Origin: Dryomyza anilis
Lineage: Eukaryota > Arthropoda > Insecta > Diptera > Dryomyzidae
Direction of reading: 5' to 3'
Assembly: GCA_951804985.1 (NCBI GenBank)
Contig: OX638133.1
Span: 2,190,501-2,254,500, forward strand
DNA: 64,000 bases
A program made the position numbers and the translations under genes. How positions within the stretch are numbered: position 1 is the first letter of the stretch; each line of letters starts with the position of its first letter. This document shows, piece by piece, positions 1 to 10,840 of the stretch. Below the pieces are notes generated by a model, which saw only the letters and a list, made by a program, of their open reading frames with translations, did not search any database and had not been told where the DNA came from.

Positions 1-169
1 AAAATGCCGATTCATTCATAAAAATATGAAATATTCTACACTGATTTGATACTTTGGCACAAACAGAACAGTTTTTAAAACAATTGGTATTTTATAACAA
101 TCTGATAGCGACCGCGATACAAGCTCCAAGTTGCTATTTGATGCAACGGATTTCTATTTATACAAATTA

Positions 170-531
170 TTCGTAAAAAAAACTCGGATGTTTCGTAAAT
201 TCTACATATAAGTAGCCTCAAAATTTTCGAAAGTTTAGTTATTTATACGTAAAATGTAAAGCTCTAGTAAAATATGTTATTCTTTCGTAAAAACAATTGT
301 AATAGAAAATAATATAACGAAATATTCGTAATTTAAACGAAATATTCGTAATTTAGTTGTTGTTTTAATTTTACGAATATTGATTCGTAATATATACGAA
401 TCGTTCTTAAAAAATAATTTGGTCAAAAAATAGAAATTACAAATGCGTATTCTACGAATTATTCATGTATTTTACGAAGTTAAAAATTACGAAAAATATT
501 TCCCAAAATGTCTTAGAAATTATTTTGAGTT
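170..531. mobile_element. Partial TIR element, family C (ACGAATATTCGT motif)
   Basis: AT-rich stretch packed with the palindromic word ACGAATATTCGT and variants. It ends in TTAGAAATTATTTTGAG, nearly the same as the right terminus of the better-preserved copy at 3901-4166. The left end is not recognisable, so the start is approximate. No coding potential. It is most likely a degraded non-autonomous DNA transposon. Confidence 0.45.
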
Positions 532-688
532 TTGTTTGTCTGGGTTTGGGCACATTGGTAAATTTAAAACAACCAATCCTACTTCGAGTTGGAGATATAT
601 TTTGCCACATCTTTCATAATTCTATTTGAGTATCAGGTCTTTGCTAGTACCATGACATGAACCATTATTATTATGAAAGAGGCAATAA

Positions 689-2473
689 TTAGTATTTTAT
701 GTGAAATTTACTTTAAAAGATTCAGAGTTTTATGTCGACGGATCTATAACGCTCCCAGATAGTAATCAACCACTGCCTGTCGTCGATTTTGTTTCTTCTG
801 CAATGCCGGAGATACATTTTCGAACTCGGGCAGTTAAAAAGGTTTTAGCAAACCTCAACATTAACAAAGCCTCTGGGCCAGATGGCATATCTGCCCATGT
901 GTTGAAGAAGTTCGCGTCAACGCTGGCTTGTCCGTTGCGTAACCTTTTCAACATCTCCTACACGACAGGAGTTTTTCCATCTTGTTGGAAGGTTTCCAAT
1001 GTCCAGCCAGTTCCGAAAAAGGGCGAGACCACGAACCCTGCCAATTACCGACCCATTGCAATATGCTCTGCACTCTCCAAGGTAATGGAGAGCGTAATTA
1101 ACTTCCACTTTGTGAACTATCTTGAGCACAACGAATTGCTCAGTGACCGACAATACGGTTTCCGTAGGACCAGATCCACAGGTGACTTGATGGCGGTCCT
1201 CTCCGAAAAGTGGAATAATTGTGTTCACCTTTTCGGGGAGAGCAAGGCTGTTGCTCTTGATATTTCCATGGCTTTTGATCGAGTGTGGCATAAAGCCCTC
1301 GTTTCAAAACTAATTGCATATGGTGTCGGTGAATCTTTTACTCGATGGATATCGAGTTTTCTCCAGGGTCGTTCAATACGAGTTGCGATGGATGGTGTTC
1401 TTTCGGAACAACATTTCATCAATTCTGGAGTTCCGCAGGGTTCCGTCCTATCCCCGTCCCTATTTCTGGTATTTATCAATGACCTTCTGTCATTGACCCA
1501 GAACCCAATCCATTCCTTTGCAGATGATAGCAACATTTGTCATTCATACTCGTTCAAAAAGCGACCAACCTCTTTGGAGATTGAGAGTAAAAGACGCACT
1601 ATGAATGACACACTCAATAATGACCTTAAAACAATCTCCGAGTGGGGTCTTGCAAATAGAGTTGATTTTAATGCACGCAAGACCCAATGTTGTCTGTTAA
1701 CTCACAAAAGAATGGATTCAACCCTACCTCCCCTTAATATCGGTGCTGTGGATATTGCAGAGTCAGCTCCTCTTGACGTTCTGGGCGTATCAATTCAATG
1801 TGATCTCCGTTGGAATGATCACATATTTGACGTGTCGAAAGAGGCGGCCAAGTGCCTCGGTTTTTTAAAACGGTGTAAGACATACTTCACTCCTGCTGAC
1901 TTGCGCACTGTCTACACCACCTATATTCGGCCTAAGATGGAATTCAATTCGCACATATGGGCAGGGGCTTCAAAATCTTCTTTGGAGTTCCTGGATCGAA
2001 TCCAACAACGTGCAATATATTTAATAGGGGATGAAAATATTTCATCCTCTATTGGTTCTCTTGAACACCGAAGGACCGTAGGGTGTGTAAGCCTGTTTTA
2101 TAGGTATTACAATGGTAAGTGTTCGAGGGAAATACATGGCCTGATTTCACCAGGTCGTGTGTCCTCTCGTTCTACTCGGCCATCGAACCAAGCCCACCCC
2201 TTCGTAGTTCACTCGGCTCTCAATAGAACCACGCATTACCGTGAGAATTCGTTCTTCAGTCGCACGATACGTTTGTGGAACAATCTCCCTGCGTCTGTTT
2301 TTCCCGACATTTTTGATATTGGCAAGTTCAAAACAAACATTCACCGACACTACTCTATCTTTCCTCCCTCCTCTTACCTATAATCCTTTCATACGATCAA
2401 CAATATGCATTGCATGAATAGGGGTATCCCCTGAGCGTTGGTCAACTTGTAAAAAAAAAAAAAAAAAAAAAAA
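689..2473 (+). mobile_element. 5'-truncated Jockey/CR1-group non-LTR retrotransposon
   Basis: A retrotransposon body with a single long frame (689-2383) encoding a reverse transcriptase, followed by a short 3' UTR and a pure A run of about 22 bases (2452-2473). The endonuclease part expected upstream of the reverse transcriptase is absent and the frame is closed by TAA at 686-688, so this is a 5'-truncated insertion. A target-site duplication is not certain; AGATATA occurs both before (592-598) and after the A tail, but it is short. The 3' end recurs, broken, at 4248-4273 plus 5458-5771, so the family is multicopy here. Confidence 0.85.
701..2383 (+). pseudogene. Reverse transcriptase ORF, truncated non-LTR element
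   Basis: 560 codons of non-LTR reverse transcriptase, which copies element RNA at a nicked chromosomal target. Counting from the GTG at 701, visible RT blocks are NKASGPDGIS (about 55-64), NYRPIAICSALSKVME (115-130), QYGFRRTRST (151-160), ALDISMAFDRVW (185-196), SGVPQGSVLSPSLF (242-255) and the catalytic HSFADDS (271-277). The last carries FADD rather than the commoner YADD, as in a subset of Jockey/CR1-type elements. The downstream thumb/C-terminal region is intact up to the stop. There is no ATG at the start of the frame, and the endonuclease domain is missing, so the copy is dead despite an open RT frame. Clade assignment (Jockey versus CR1/Crack-like) is uncertain. Confidence 0.85.
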
Positions 2474-3900
2474 GATATAAAGGAAAATAATTGTTCTATA
2501 AATCTGAAATTCATTGAATATATGATTTTCGTATAGGTTTCTGAAAACTAACCTATAAAAACCATTTGACTTTTTAATATAAATATGTGATTCGTTTAGA
2601 CCCAATGTACAACTCTCATTTATTTTCGTAATTAAGATAAGAACCTTAGCATATAAAAATATTTACAATTATTTGTGTATTAATGAAATGTATTACTTTT
2701 ATCATGTATATAATGCTGATATTTATTAACACCCATATATTACATTAATTAAAATATATTTTGTAAATAGGTATTTATTTCGAAACCAATACAATCGGAG
2801 TGTATTTTATAACACACATTTATGATACTTTTTACATAGTAAAAATATTATTAAATATTTTGTATTGATAAGATTGAAAAACGAAATATTTTTTAAAATG
2901 TTATCTTATCAACCTTGTGTTATTTTTTTTTTGTTTTTCAAAAATTACCTAATATATCATAAGTACATGATGCATATCCCTAATATCGATAGAGGGGATT
3001 TTTATTTGCTATCAATATTAAAACTTATTTGATAATAGTCACAATGTTGGACATGAAAATCCACGCATAAGTCATATATTATATATTGCGTATTCCAAGA
3101 AAGGAAATAAAGTTTCGTGTATATTTACAGACTATGAAATATGACCAGATATAAGTGTTATCGTTATTTTAAATGCATACTTTGAGGCTATGCCAGAAAT
3201 AAACCATTCATCTCGGGCATGTTATGAGATAAATTAAGTGGAACTACATCCTGAAAATTTTAAATACTCAGACTTTCTGTGTAATTTTATTAAAAAGAAG
3301 ATTACATTTTATATTATGGTTATTCAGAGTTTTTCGATTTTTAACTTTTGTGGTTTGAATACAGATTCATTAACATGAATCAGATATTAATAGAAAAATA
3401 CATCAGAAAACATGTATTTATTTATACAATAAAAATTATTACACATTAACGAACAATATTTTAATAATTATGAAATATTTCGTATGTATTTCGTATTCTT
3501 ATATATTTTACTTTTTATATTTTTAAAAGTATTTCATAAATATGTTATGTAATACAATGTATATTTCATAAATGTTATGTATAGTTCATAAAGTGTTAAA
3601 AATATGAAACATAAAAAAGTTTATTGTAATGTTAATTTTTATTTGCAGTGTAGAATATTGTATAATAAATGAATAGATACAAAATTGATTATAAGATAAT
3701 AAAAGCAATTTGAAATAAAAGTGTAAATAACATAAAAACATATAAAACTTGAGAATATTGCGATATTGTTAATATTTAACGTACTATTATAAATCATACC
3801 TACTAGAAAAACAAGTCTTATTTTAAAGAAGATATACGAAGCTTTATTGAAATAAATGACTTCAAACTCCGGTACAAAACACTTTAAAGGTGTGACTGTA
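2474..3900. other. AT-rich spacer, no gene seen
   Basis: Very AT-rich sequence with stop codons in all frames, scattered ATTTATG/CATAAAT words and no long open frame, tRNA-like box or clear terminal repeat. It resembles decayed repeats of the families named elsewhere, but I cannot set boundaries. Confidence 0.5.
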
Positions 3901-4166
3901 CACTCAAAATAAAATCTAATTTAAACACACGAAATCATTCCCGTATATAACAAAAAAAAACGTGAAATTTATCTACGAAATATTTAGTAAAACATACGAA
4001 TATTTTGAAAAATATACGAAAATTTATGACACAAATTTATATATCGAATGTTTCGTAAAATTTATGAAAAAACGTCCGTTTTTTATTCTACGAATAATTC
4101 GTGTTTTTTACGAAATAAAAAATCACCAAAAAATTTCGTAAAATGTCCTAGAAATTATTTTGAGTG
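3901..4166. mobile_element. Family C TIR element (CACTCAAAATAA ends)
   Basis: Starts CACTCAAAATAA right after TA (3899-3900) and ends TTATTTTGAGTG, giving an imperfect terminal inverted repeat of about 12 bp. The interior repeats the palindrome-like word ACGAAWATTCGT/TTTCGTAAA. Length 266 bp and no ORF, typical of a MITE. The right flank is CA rather than TA, so the presumed TA target duplication is degraded on that side. Confidence 0.6.
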
Positions 4167-4247
4167 CATGAAAAAGTCAGAATTTTGAATAAATTTGATA
4201 TTTGAATCTGACACTTTTAATTTTAAAGTGGGACTTTTTTCTCTACA

Positions 4248-4273
4248 GGGAAAAACACGGCCTGATTCCACCA
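4248..4273 (+). mobile_element. Jockey/CR1-group 3' fragment, left piece
   Basis: Matches 2128-2155 of the upstream retrotransposon with a few changes (both read GGCCTGATT followed by a CAC run). The match continues directly at 5460 after the intervening element, so one retrotransposon fragment was split by a later insertion. Confidence 0.75.
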
Positions 4274-5457
4274 CACAGAAAATTTTTTTTTCAATATGAT
4301 GAATTTATTCATAAACATTATGAATTAATTCATAAATATTATGAATTTATTCATTAATATTATGAATTTTTTCACCAAATACCAGATTCATCACACTGAT
4401 ACCACTGTTCATTAAATGACATACTGATGAATATGTATATTCATTATCGAACATCATAGTGAAGAACAAAATATTCAATACAAAGATTTTATTATAATAT
4501 TTATGAATAAAATATTTTTTTACGAATTTTTCAAAAAAAAAAAAATTTTTTTTAAATTAATTTAAAAAAAATGTGTTGTTGTAAAAATTTTATTTAAAAA
4601 ATAACAGACAACATTTTTGTTTCAAATTCTTTTTTTCGAAAAACAAAAATTTTTCTGAAATAAAATTTTGTTCGAAAAAACACTTAAAAAAAATTAAAAC
4701 TATTTTTTTTTTAAATATAATTTTTATAAATATAACTTTTATTAATATAAAGTTGTAATTAATAATAATAATAATAGTTTGGCGCTACAGTCCTGTATAG
4801 AACTTCGGTCGAGCTCTCTCACCATTTTGAGCTGTGCGTGTTATATTTGTACTCAAAGTGGTGGGACCTACAGTTTATTGCCGAATCCGAACGGCGTGTG
4901 AGAGCTTTTCATAGGCAATGTTTTACTCTCGTAGGTTTGCCATTTACTGTCGAGAGGTAGCGCGGTACAGAAAAATGTTTCTATGAAAAGATGTTGTTAG
5001 CCCCAGTCCAGGCTTGAACCGGGGACCTTTCGGCTCGCAGTCCAACGCACTAACCACTGAGCTACCGCGGCTAAGTTGTAATTATAAATAAATATATTAT
5101 AAAATATTTTACTAATTTATGCATGTCGAGCAAGCATTATATAAGAAATAAATTAAAAATGTACGAAAAATAAATATTTTGATTGAAATTTGGTTTGATG
5201 AACATCATTCTTCAATATGAAGTACATATATGTTGAATTTTATGTTTTTGTTCATTAATATGATGAAACGTATTCTTCACATACAGTTCATCATATTGAA
5301 GAATACTTTTTCGACATTTACCAAGCGTTCCTCATATTTATGATGGGATTCATAACATGATGTCGTTAGTCATTAATATTATAAATGGTTTTTCAACACA
5401 ATGAATCAGGATTTGAAGAACGGAATTCATCAATATGATGTATATTTTTTTTATGTG
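4274..5457 (+). mobile_element. Family A TIR element, copy A1 (ATTCATAATATTATGAAT motif)
   Basis: Left end CACAGAAAATTTT, right end TTTTTTATGTG, with about 870 bp of element sequence once the nested SINE is removed. Both ends are dense in TTCATAATATTATGAA-like palindromes; the middle is A/T homopolymer-rich and carries the block ATTTATGCATGTCGAGCAAGC shared with the two other copies (near 11541 and 32913). Flanks are CA (4272-4273) and AA (5458-5459); comparison with the uninterrupted retrotransposon at 2155 supports a 2-bp target duplication. No ORF, so it is non-autonomous. Related copies are at 11345-12132 (inverted) and 31262-33447. Confidence 0.75.
4762..5072 (-). mobile_element. tRNA-derived SINE, family S1, copy 1
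   Basis: Read on the minus strand, it begins with a tRNA-like head: an A box (TAGCTCAGTGGTTAGTGCG) and a perfect B box GGTTCAAGCC, the internal RNA polymerase III promoter. A unique body follows and the tail is (TTA)n. It is bounded by a 12-bp direct repeat, AAGTTGTAATTA, at 4750-4761 and 5073-5084. The related host copy near 32870 carries the same sequence without the insert, which is an empty site. The insertion lies inside element A1. It could be mis-scored as a tRNA gene, but the 240-bp tail, tandem-repeat end and target duplication make it a SINE. Confidence 0.9.
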
Positions 5458-5771
5458 AAGGTCGTGTGTTCTCTCGTTCTACTCTGGCATCGAAACAAGC
5501 CCACCCCTTCGTTGTTCATTCGGTTCTCAACAGAACCACGTATTACAGAGAGAATTCGTTTTTCAACCGCACGATACTTTTGTGGAACAATCTTGCTGCA
5601 TCTGTTTTTCCCGACATTTTCGATATTGGCAAATTTAAAACAAACATTCATCGACACTACTCCATCTTTCCTCCTTTCTTTTAACCTATCATCCTTCCAT
5701 ATTATCAACACTGTGCATTGCCTATATAGGGGGATCCCCTGAGCTTTGGTTAATTTGTAAAAAAATTACAG
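5458..5771 (+). mobile_element. Jockey/CR1-group 3' fragment, right piece
   Basis: Continues the fragment broken at 4273. It encodes the same C-terminal segment as 2150-2383 of the first copy (SRSTLASKQAHPFVVHS against SRSTRPSNQAHPFVVHS) and has the same 3' UTR ending in a short A run. Several substitutions relative to the first copy show it is older or from another subfamily lineage. Confidence 0.8.
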
Positions 5772-6175
5772 ATCTTTGTTGTAATTCTTAACATTTTCGA
5801 TATACCGTATATTCGCGCAATTCATCAAATCGTGGCTGTGGACTATGTTCTACAGACATGAAGAAAATTGTGTTAAATGCAATACAATGAATTTTAATGT
5901 GATAAATTTCAATTTAAAGTGTTGCGAATTCACAAAACCTTTAATTAATTAGCGTCATAATTTACTTCACAGTAATAATAATATTACATATAAAAAATCT
6001 TGGGGTTAATGTTCCTCGAAAAAGCATATGTTCTATTCATCAGAATGTAATAATGACTCAGATGGTTACTGAGTCTTCCGTTGTATTTCGCAACATGCAT
6101 TCGTATGTTTGATAAACTCTGAATCAATCACAACAACAACACCAGAATACTACCAGCTCCATACCATGTACTCCA
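5772..6175. other. Upstream region of the DM9 gene
   Basis: About 400 bp between the retrotransposon fragment and the TATA box. No ORF or recognisable repeat. It is the natural place for proximal regulatory sites of the DM9 gene, but I can name no specific factor site with confidence. Confidence 0.4.
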
Positions 6176-6211
6176 TATAAAAACCAACAGTGACAGGTTT
6201 CTTATCATTCA
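6176..6211 (+). promoter_or_regulatory. TATA box plus initiator of the DM9 gene
   Basis: TATAAAAA begins at 6176 and an exact fly initiator, TCATTC (consensus TCAKTY), lies at 6206-6211. Its A at 6208 is 32 bases from the first T of the TATA box, the spacing expected for a TATA/Inr promoter. The first ATG (6413), with its splice donor, follows about 205 bases downstream. Transcription start is inferred, not measured. Confidence 0.65.
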
Positions 6212-6412
6212 CTACTTCTACTCGATAAGCGAAAGTAAACTAAAAAAAAATATATATAAAAAAGCTTTAGTCTGAAGCTGCAACGAAAACTCATATTATC
6301 CATACTTAAATAAATTTAGTACAGTTTGGAACCTCAGTTGGGAAGCATACCACGCGTTTGCCAGTACACTTTACAAAGTTTTTACTCCAAATTTTAATTC
6401 TCAACAGATAAT

Positions 6413-9400
6413 ATGGGTGAGTACTACAAAGTGTAACAAAATTGTAGAAAACAAAAAGAAATTCGAAATAGTGCGACAAAAAGGATTTTAATAATCCTGT
6501 GATTATGCAATAATATTGAAATTAAATTTATTAAGTTATTTGTGATAATAAAACTAATCAATCGACAATCTAATCTATTGAGTGCTATAAAAGAATGCGA
6601 TTAAATAATGGTATCAAGGTCTATGGAGCGCAGGTCCACACCTGGAATAGAAATCCTTAAAGACAAAAACAAATATAATATTATCTAAATAGAATTAAAT
6701 GTGTACACGTCAATATACACGATATTGACACGTATATGTTTGGAGGCAAACAAAAATATATTTGGAAAAAATACACATTAAATTTATTATACTAAAAATT
6801 TCTTTAAATAATGGTGAATTATAGTAATTATTAAAAATTTGTTGGGATTTAAACAAGACGACATTTTTGGCAGGATAGAAGGCAGCTAAGAACATTTTTT
6901 TTATAGATTTCAAGCAGACAAAGGCGGAGTTTGTAACACAAGCGGTCTGTTTTTTGCCCGTTCCCAAAAATTCCGTGATTCTGCCATTAAAATTCTACAA
7001 AATTGTACAACCTGTTGTACACTTCCCAAAATATTCCATTTATCTGTGTGTTAACCGGAAATATGCCCGAAATATTCCTGAAAAATACCAGACATTTTTT
7101 CTAGGGAAGTATTATATATTTAGAATTTATAAATAGGAGTTTGTTACAATAAACCAGCATAGAAAAACATATTTTTACAGTTTCCCTAGACATATACGTG
7201 ATTCCCGAAATTGCGGTCATGAGATGTATGCACTCAGAAAAAAGTCCTATTAAAATTGATCAATAGGACAGTAATTGATTCAATAGTATACAAAAAATAA
7301 ATAATTTCATACAAACACAAAAACAATTTAATAGTATTTAATGGGTAAATATCATTAAAATAATAATTTATCCTATTAACTAATTTTAATACCAAAAAAA
7401 CTATTGATTTTATAGTATTGTTTTTATTAAGTATATCAATTAATTGGTTACGTTACAAAATTCACTATCCATCGAAATTCAAATATTTTTTCACAGAACT
7501 TTAAGGGATTTTGTGGAGAATATGATTGAAATTTGGTAATTCTGTATTTTAAAAATATAATGTCTGGAACTACAAATTCGATTGAATTGAAATTTTAATA
7601 TAGTGTAGATCATAAATTGGAACATCTCCTGTAGAAAAAAACCATTGAGTCCAAGCTCTGCATATAGTTGGGCAAAGAATTCAGAAATCTGGCCCATGAT
7701 AAATACTTAGACGTGAAGACTTAGAGTAATAAGAAGACTCGAGACTAGACATCAACTAGTTGACCAAGATGGGCAATTCTGCTGTCAATTTAAGTCTTGG
7801 TGAGGGCTTTTTAACCAGGCATTAGTTTGACAGTGCTGAATTGATAAATCTTCAGCCCTTCGTCATGATTGACATTTCCCACATGAAAGGGCGGCATATC
7901 CCAACAAACGAAACGATATGCTCTACGATTAAAACAACCTATAATATATCGTTGTTTGTCTCGTTATATCCCAGTCTGCCATTTCTCGGAGCTCTTCGAT
8001 AGTTGAAGTTTTTCGAACTAACTGCGATAATAAAATTCGATCTCGTTGCTTTATCACTACTATTTTTCTTACAATAAAATTTAGGGAGATATTTCGATAT
8101 TCGATGCGATATTTATCCAGATTCGTTTTTTATCGTTTCGAATGAACTTATAATCTTATTATTATATAAACTTATCTCGTTACGAAAGTTGCGTACATTG
8201 TAGTATAATATAGATACGAAATCGTAATCGATATCGATATCGAATGAATTTCTCGACATCTCGAAACAGTCTCGAAGCAATATCGAATCGAATGACAGAC
8301 TGGGAAATATCGTTTTAATATCAGAAAAGTTTTTGTTTTCTATTAACAACTTTAATTTTATCATATATCAAATAATGTGTGCTTCATATCTGATTCAAAG
8401 AAATTCGAATTCTAAGTAATATCATATTTTATATTAACGTAAATTAAAGGCCATATATTTGATCTAGAAAAAACGTTTTTGTTCACAATGATTTTCGTAG
8501 GAATTGTGATCATGAAATGAACTGATCATTGTATTTTTACTTTGTCTTAAAACGACTAGTAAGATAAACAAGATGTTCATGTCATGTTTTTTATACCCCT
8601 AATAGAGTACATTTCCCTTTATGCCCTAGTATAAATTGTACCTATTAAGGTTGGCATGCTCGTATCTTGATTATGTTGGTCTAGTAACTGGTCAGATAAT
8701 GATAAGGGAAAAATGGTAACAGATTGTTTCTCGATCGTGTATTTTAAAAAAAGAACAACGAATGAGTAAAGAACTTGCAAAGATATCAATTGATTGAAAC
8801 CAACAAATTTAACTAAGTATAAAAGTTTACACAAAACCATAACTAAATTCGTTTTAATCACCTGACTCTGCTCTCATTAGGATATCGTAACTTTACGCGG
8901 CTGACATAAATCTATTTGACTATATTCTAAGGCCTTCAAAGTTGACATTAAGGGGTGGATGAAAAAACATTATTTACAACTCATAAATCAACATTCAATA
9001 TCATATTTGTTTAGATACAAACAATGACATTAACTGTGGCTTTATGGCTCAACATATTGGGATGTCGCAAATATCATTGATTATTTAATACCTAGTTTAC
9101 TTAGTATATGAGTAGTTAATACCTGTTTACAGAAGAATTACCTCATATCATAGCTCCGTCCGTCTGTCTAGCTGTCTAGCTGTCGGTGTCGCTGGGCTGT
9201 AGAGCACCTGAGCATTTAACGTTGGGTCCACGATAAGACAATGCGGCCTGATAAGACGCAACACCATTTCGAGCAACAATAACATGCAATAACAATTCGA
9301 AAGCTCCAAAAATGAAATACCACCACCTCTAAATTTTATGACCGACATTTGATAAAATAAGCACTTTGTCAAAAAGCTCAAGCACCTATTCCGGGTATTA

Positions 9401-10391
9401 GGTACTTGATAAAATATCATTATTCGAAATCATCAGGAACAAATACCAGATTAGAAGTCATCGAAGCTTTTGCCATGCTGTCAATAACTCTTTGTTTTTT
9501 GTGTAGCCCGTGACTAATGTTTTCACTCTTTGTACAGATCACACCTGGGTTCACACCAACGTCTATTCGGATCTGCCCCCCTTCGCCATCCACGCCGGCC
9601 ATGACAGCGGCGGCGATGCCATCTACGTGGGCCGCGCCTACCACAATGGCGACATGCTGCCCGCCAAGGTGATTCCCAGCCGTCATCAGGCCTATGTCGC
9701 CTGGGGCGGTGAGGAGCACGAGAAGCACGATGTCGAAATTCTTACCGGCCATCATTACTGCTGGATCCCCAGCAGCGGCGGTGCAGTGCCACCACACGCC
9801 TTGCGCGTCGGCCAGACCTCAGACGGCGAGCCACTGTTTGTTGGTCGCGGTCACTACAACGGTAGCTTGACACCCGGCAAGGTGCATCCATCGCACGGTT
9901 GCCTCTACATTCCATTCGGCGGCGGCGAACACAAACTGGAATCGTACGAAGTGTTGGTGCAGCCAGAGACCTGGGTCTCGTCGTCAGGCTGCAACATTGT
10001 GCCCGGCACCATTCACGCCGGCACCGATGCCGATGGTGACGCCATCTATGTGGGTCGCGCCTACCATGACGGCGATCTGTTGCCCGCCAAGGTCATTCCG
10101 AACAAGGGTTGCGCCTATGTGGCCTACGGCGGCCAAGAACACGTGAAGCACGACTTTGAGCTGCTCGCTGGCTACGGCTACGGTTGGGTGCCCGATTCCT
10201 GCGGTAACGTACCACCCGGTTCCGTTGTCTGCGGCCGCACCAGCGATGGCGAAGAGCTGTTCATTGGACGCGGTCACTACGGCGGCAGCATGACTCCCGG
10301 CAAGATCCATCCCTCGCACGGCTGCCTCTATATTCCGTTCGGCGGTCAGGAGGTTCGTCTCAACGATTACGAAGTGTTGGTGCGTTGCTAA
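6413..10391 (+). CDS. DM9-repeat protein (four DM9 domains), two coding exons
   Basis: Coding exons 6413-6416 and 9538-10391 give 285 residues. The first exon holds only ATGG before the donor GTGAGT; the second follows a TTTGTACAG acceptor, and the split codon G+AT gives Asp2, so the protein starts MDHTWVHTNV. It is four consecutive DM9 repeats (about residues 4-72, 73-143, 144-213, 214-285). The odd repeats share GDAIYVGRAYH and LPAKVIP; the even ones share FVGRGHY/FIGRGHY, TPGK and HPSHGCLYIPFGG. There is no signal peptide or membrane segment, so it is probably cytosolic. DM9 proteins in other invertebrates include mannose-binding lectins and mosquito factors induced by malaria parasites; the role of this one is unknown. 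By my recollection it resembles Drosophila CG13321, a neighbour of Psc. The coding GC is far above the flanks. Confidence 0.88.
7230..7440. mobile_element. Family B TIR element (AATAGTATTTAA motif), partial
   Basis: Starts CACTCAGAAAAAAG and contains TTAATAGTATTTAATGG and the ATCAATAGG words shared with copies at 12414-12601, 59561-59759 and 62620-62840. The right terminus is not clear, so the end is approximate. Confidence 0.5.
7970..8304. mobile_element. Family L TIR element (CCCAGTCTGYCATT ends)
   Basis: Inverted ends CCCAGTCTGCCATT and AATGACAGACTGGG (one mismatch) enclose 335 bp without an ORF. The interior has repeated TCGATATCGAT/TCTCGTT words. A diverged partial copy of the left half lies near 33899. 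The target duplication is unclear. Confidence 0.6.
9538..10391 (+). CDS. DM9-repeat protein, main coding exon
   Basis: Carries residues 2-285 in one uninterrupted frame ending in VLVRC and TAA. The frame also reads through the intron for some 30 bases upstream (from GTG at 9510), but the polypyrimidine tract and CAG at 9535-9537, plus the perfect phase match with the ATGG exon, argue that translation begins at 6413. The repeat pairs alternate (1 resembles 3, 2 resembles 4), so the array probably arose by duplication of a two-repeat unit. Confidence 0.9.
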
Positions 10392-10453
10392 GCGTCGCTC
10401 TTTGGTCGAATTCGTGTTGAGGAGAACTTTTTAATTGGTTTTGTTAAATTTTA

Positions 10454-10508
10454 AATAAATTAAATTTTGTATTAAGAACATTTTTGTATTTTGCTTGTGT
10501 GAAATAAA
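10454..10508 (+). terminator. Polyadenylation signals of the DM9 gene
   Basis: AATAAA at 10454-10459 and again at 10503-10508, 63 and 112 bases after the stop codon. Either would give a short 3' UTR. Confidence 0.65.
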
Positions 10509-10644
10509 AATGTATTTTTATTAATAAATTATTAATATTATTAAATAAATAAAAATATATTAAAATAATATAGCGTTTGAATTTTATGTTAGCTATGAGT
10601 TATAAATATTAAGGCCAAACAAATTTATTTATATTTTAATAAAA

Positions 10645-10669
10645 GGCCATCATTACTGCTGGATCCCCA
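10645..10669 (+). repeat. 25-bp exact copy of DM9 coding sequence
   Basis: Identical over 25 bases to 9747-9771 inside the DM9 main exon (beginning GGCCATCATT and ending GGATCCCCA), in the same orientation, but lying about 250 bp after the stop codon in AT-rich DNA. Similarity stops sharply at both ends. Confidence 0.85.
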
Positions 10670-10840
10670 AATTTTTTGACATTCGTATTTGATTTATGTA
10701 CAAAGCTTTTTTGCACCAAATCACCTAAAATAAAACGACGTATAATATTAAAAAAAAAATCTGTATTACATAAATATATAAAAATTACATTATAAAATAT
10801 ACCAAAAAATTAAAATAAAACAAAAAAAAATAAATATTTA

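Larger units (their letters stand above)
6417..9537 (+). other. Intron 1 of the DM9 gene
   Basis: A 3.1 kb intron with donor GTGAGT and acceptor TTTGTACAG. It holds AT-rich sequence and repeat remnants: a family B element beginning CACTCAGAAAAAAG near 7230, a TIR element at 7970-8304, and a (GTCT)-type patch near 9160. No coding exon is seen in it. Confidence 0.7.

Noticed and set aside
5000..5072. tRNA gene on the minus strand
   Set aside because: A and B boxes are good, but the sequence continues into a shared body with a (TTA)n tail and target duplication, so it is a SINE head.
9510..9537. Translation of the DM9 gene from the GTG at 9510
   Set aside because: GTG starts are not expected in a nuclear animal gene; the sequence is intronic polypyrimidine/acceptor, and the ATGG exon at 6413 completes the frame exactly.
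9420..10319. Minus-strand frames of 111-125 codons over the DM9 exon
   Set aside because: Shadows of the DM9 coding sequence.
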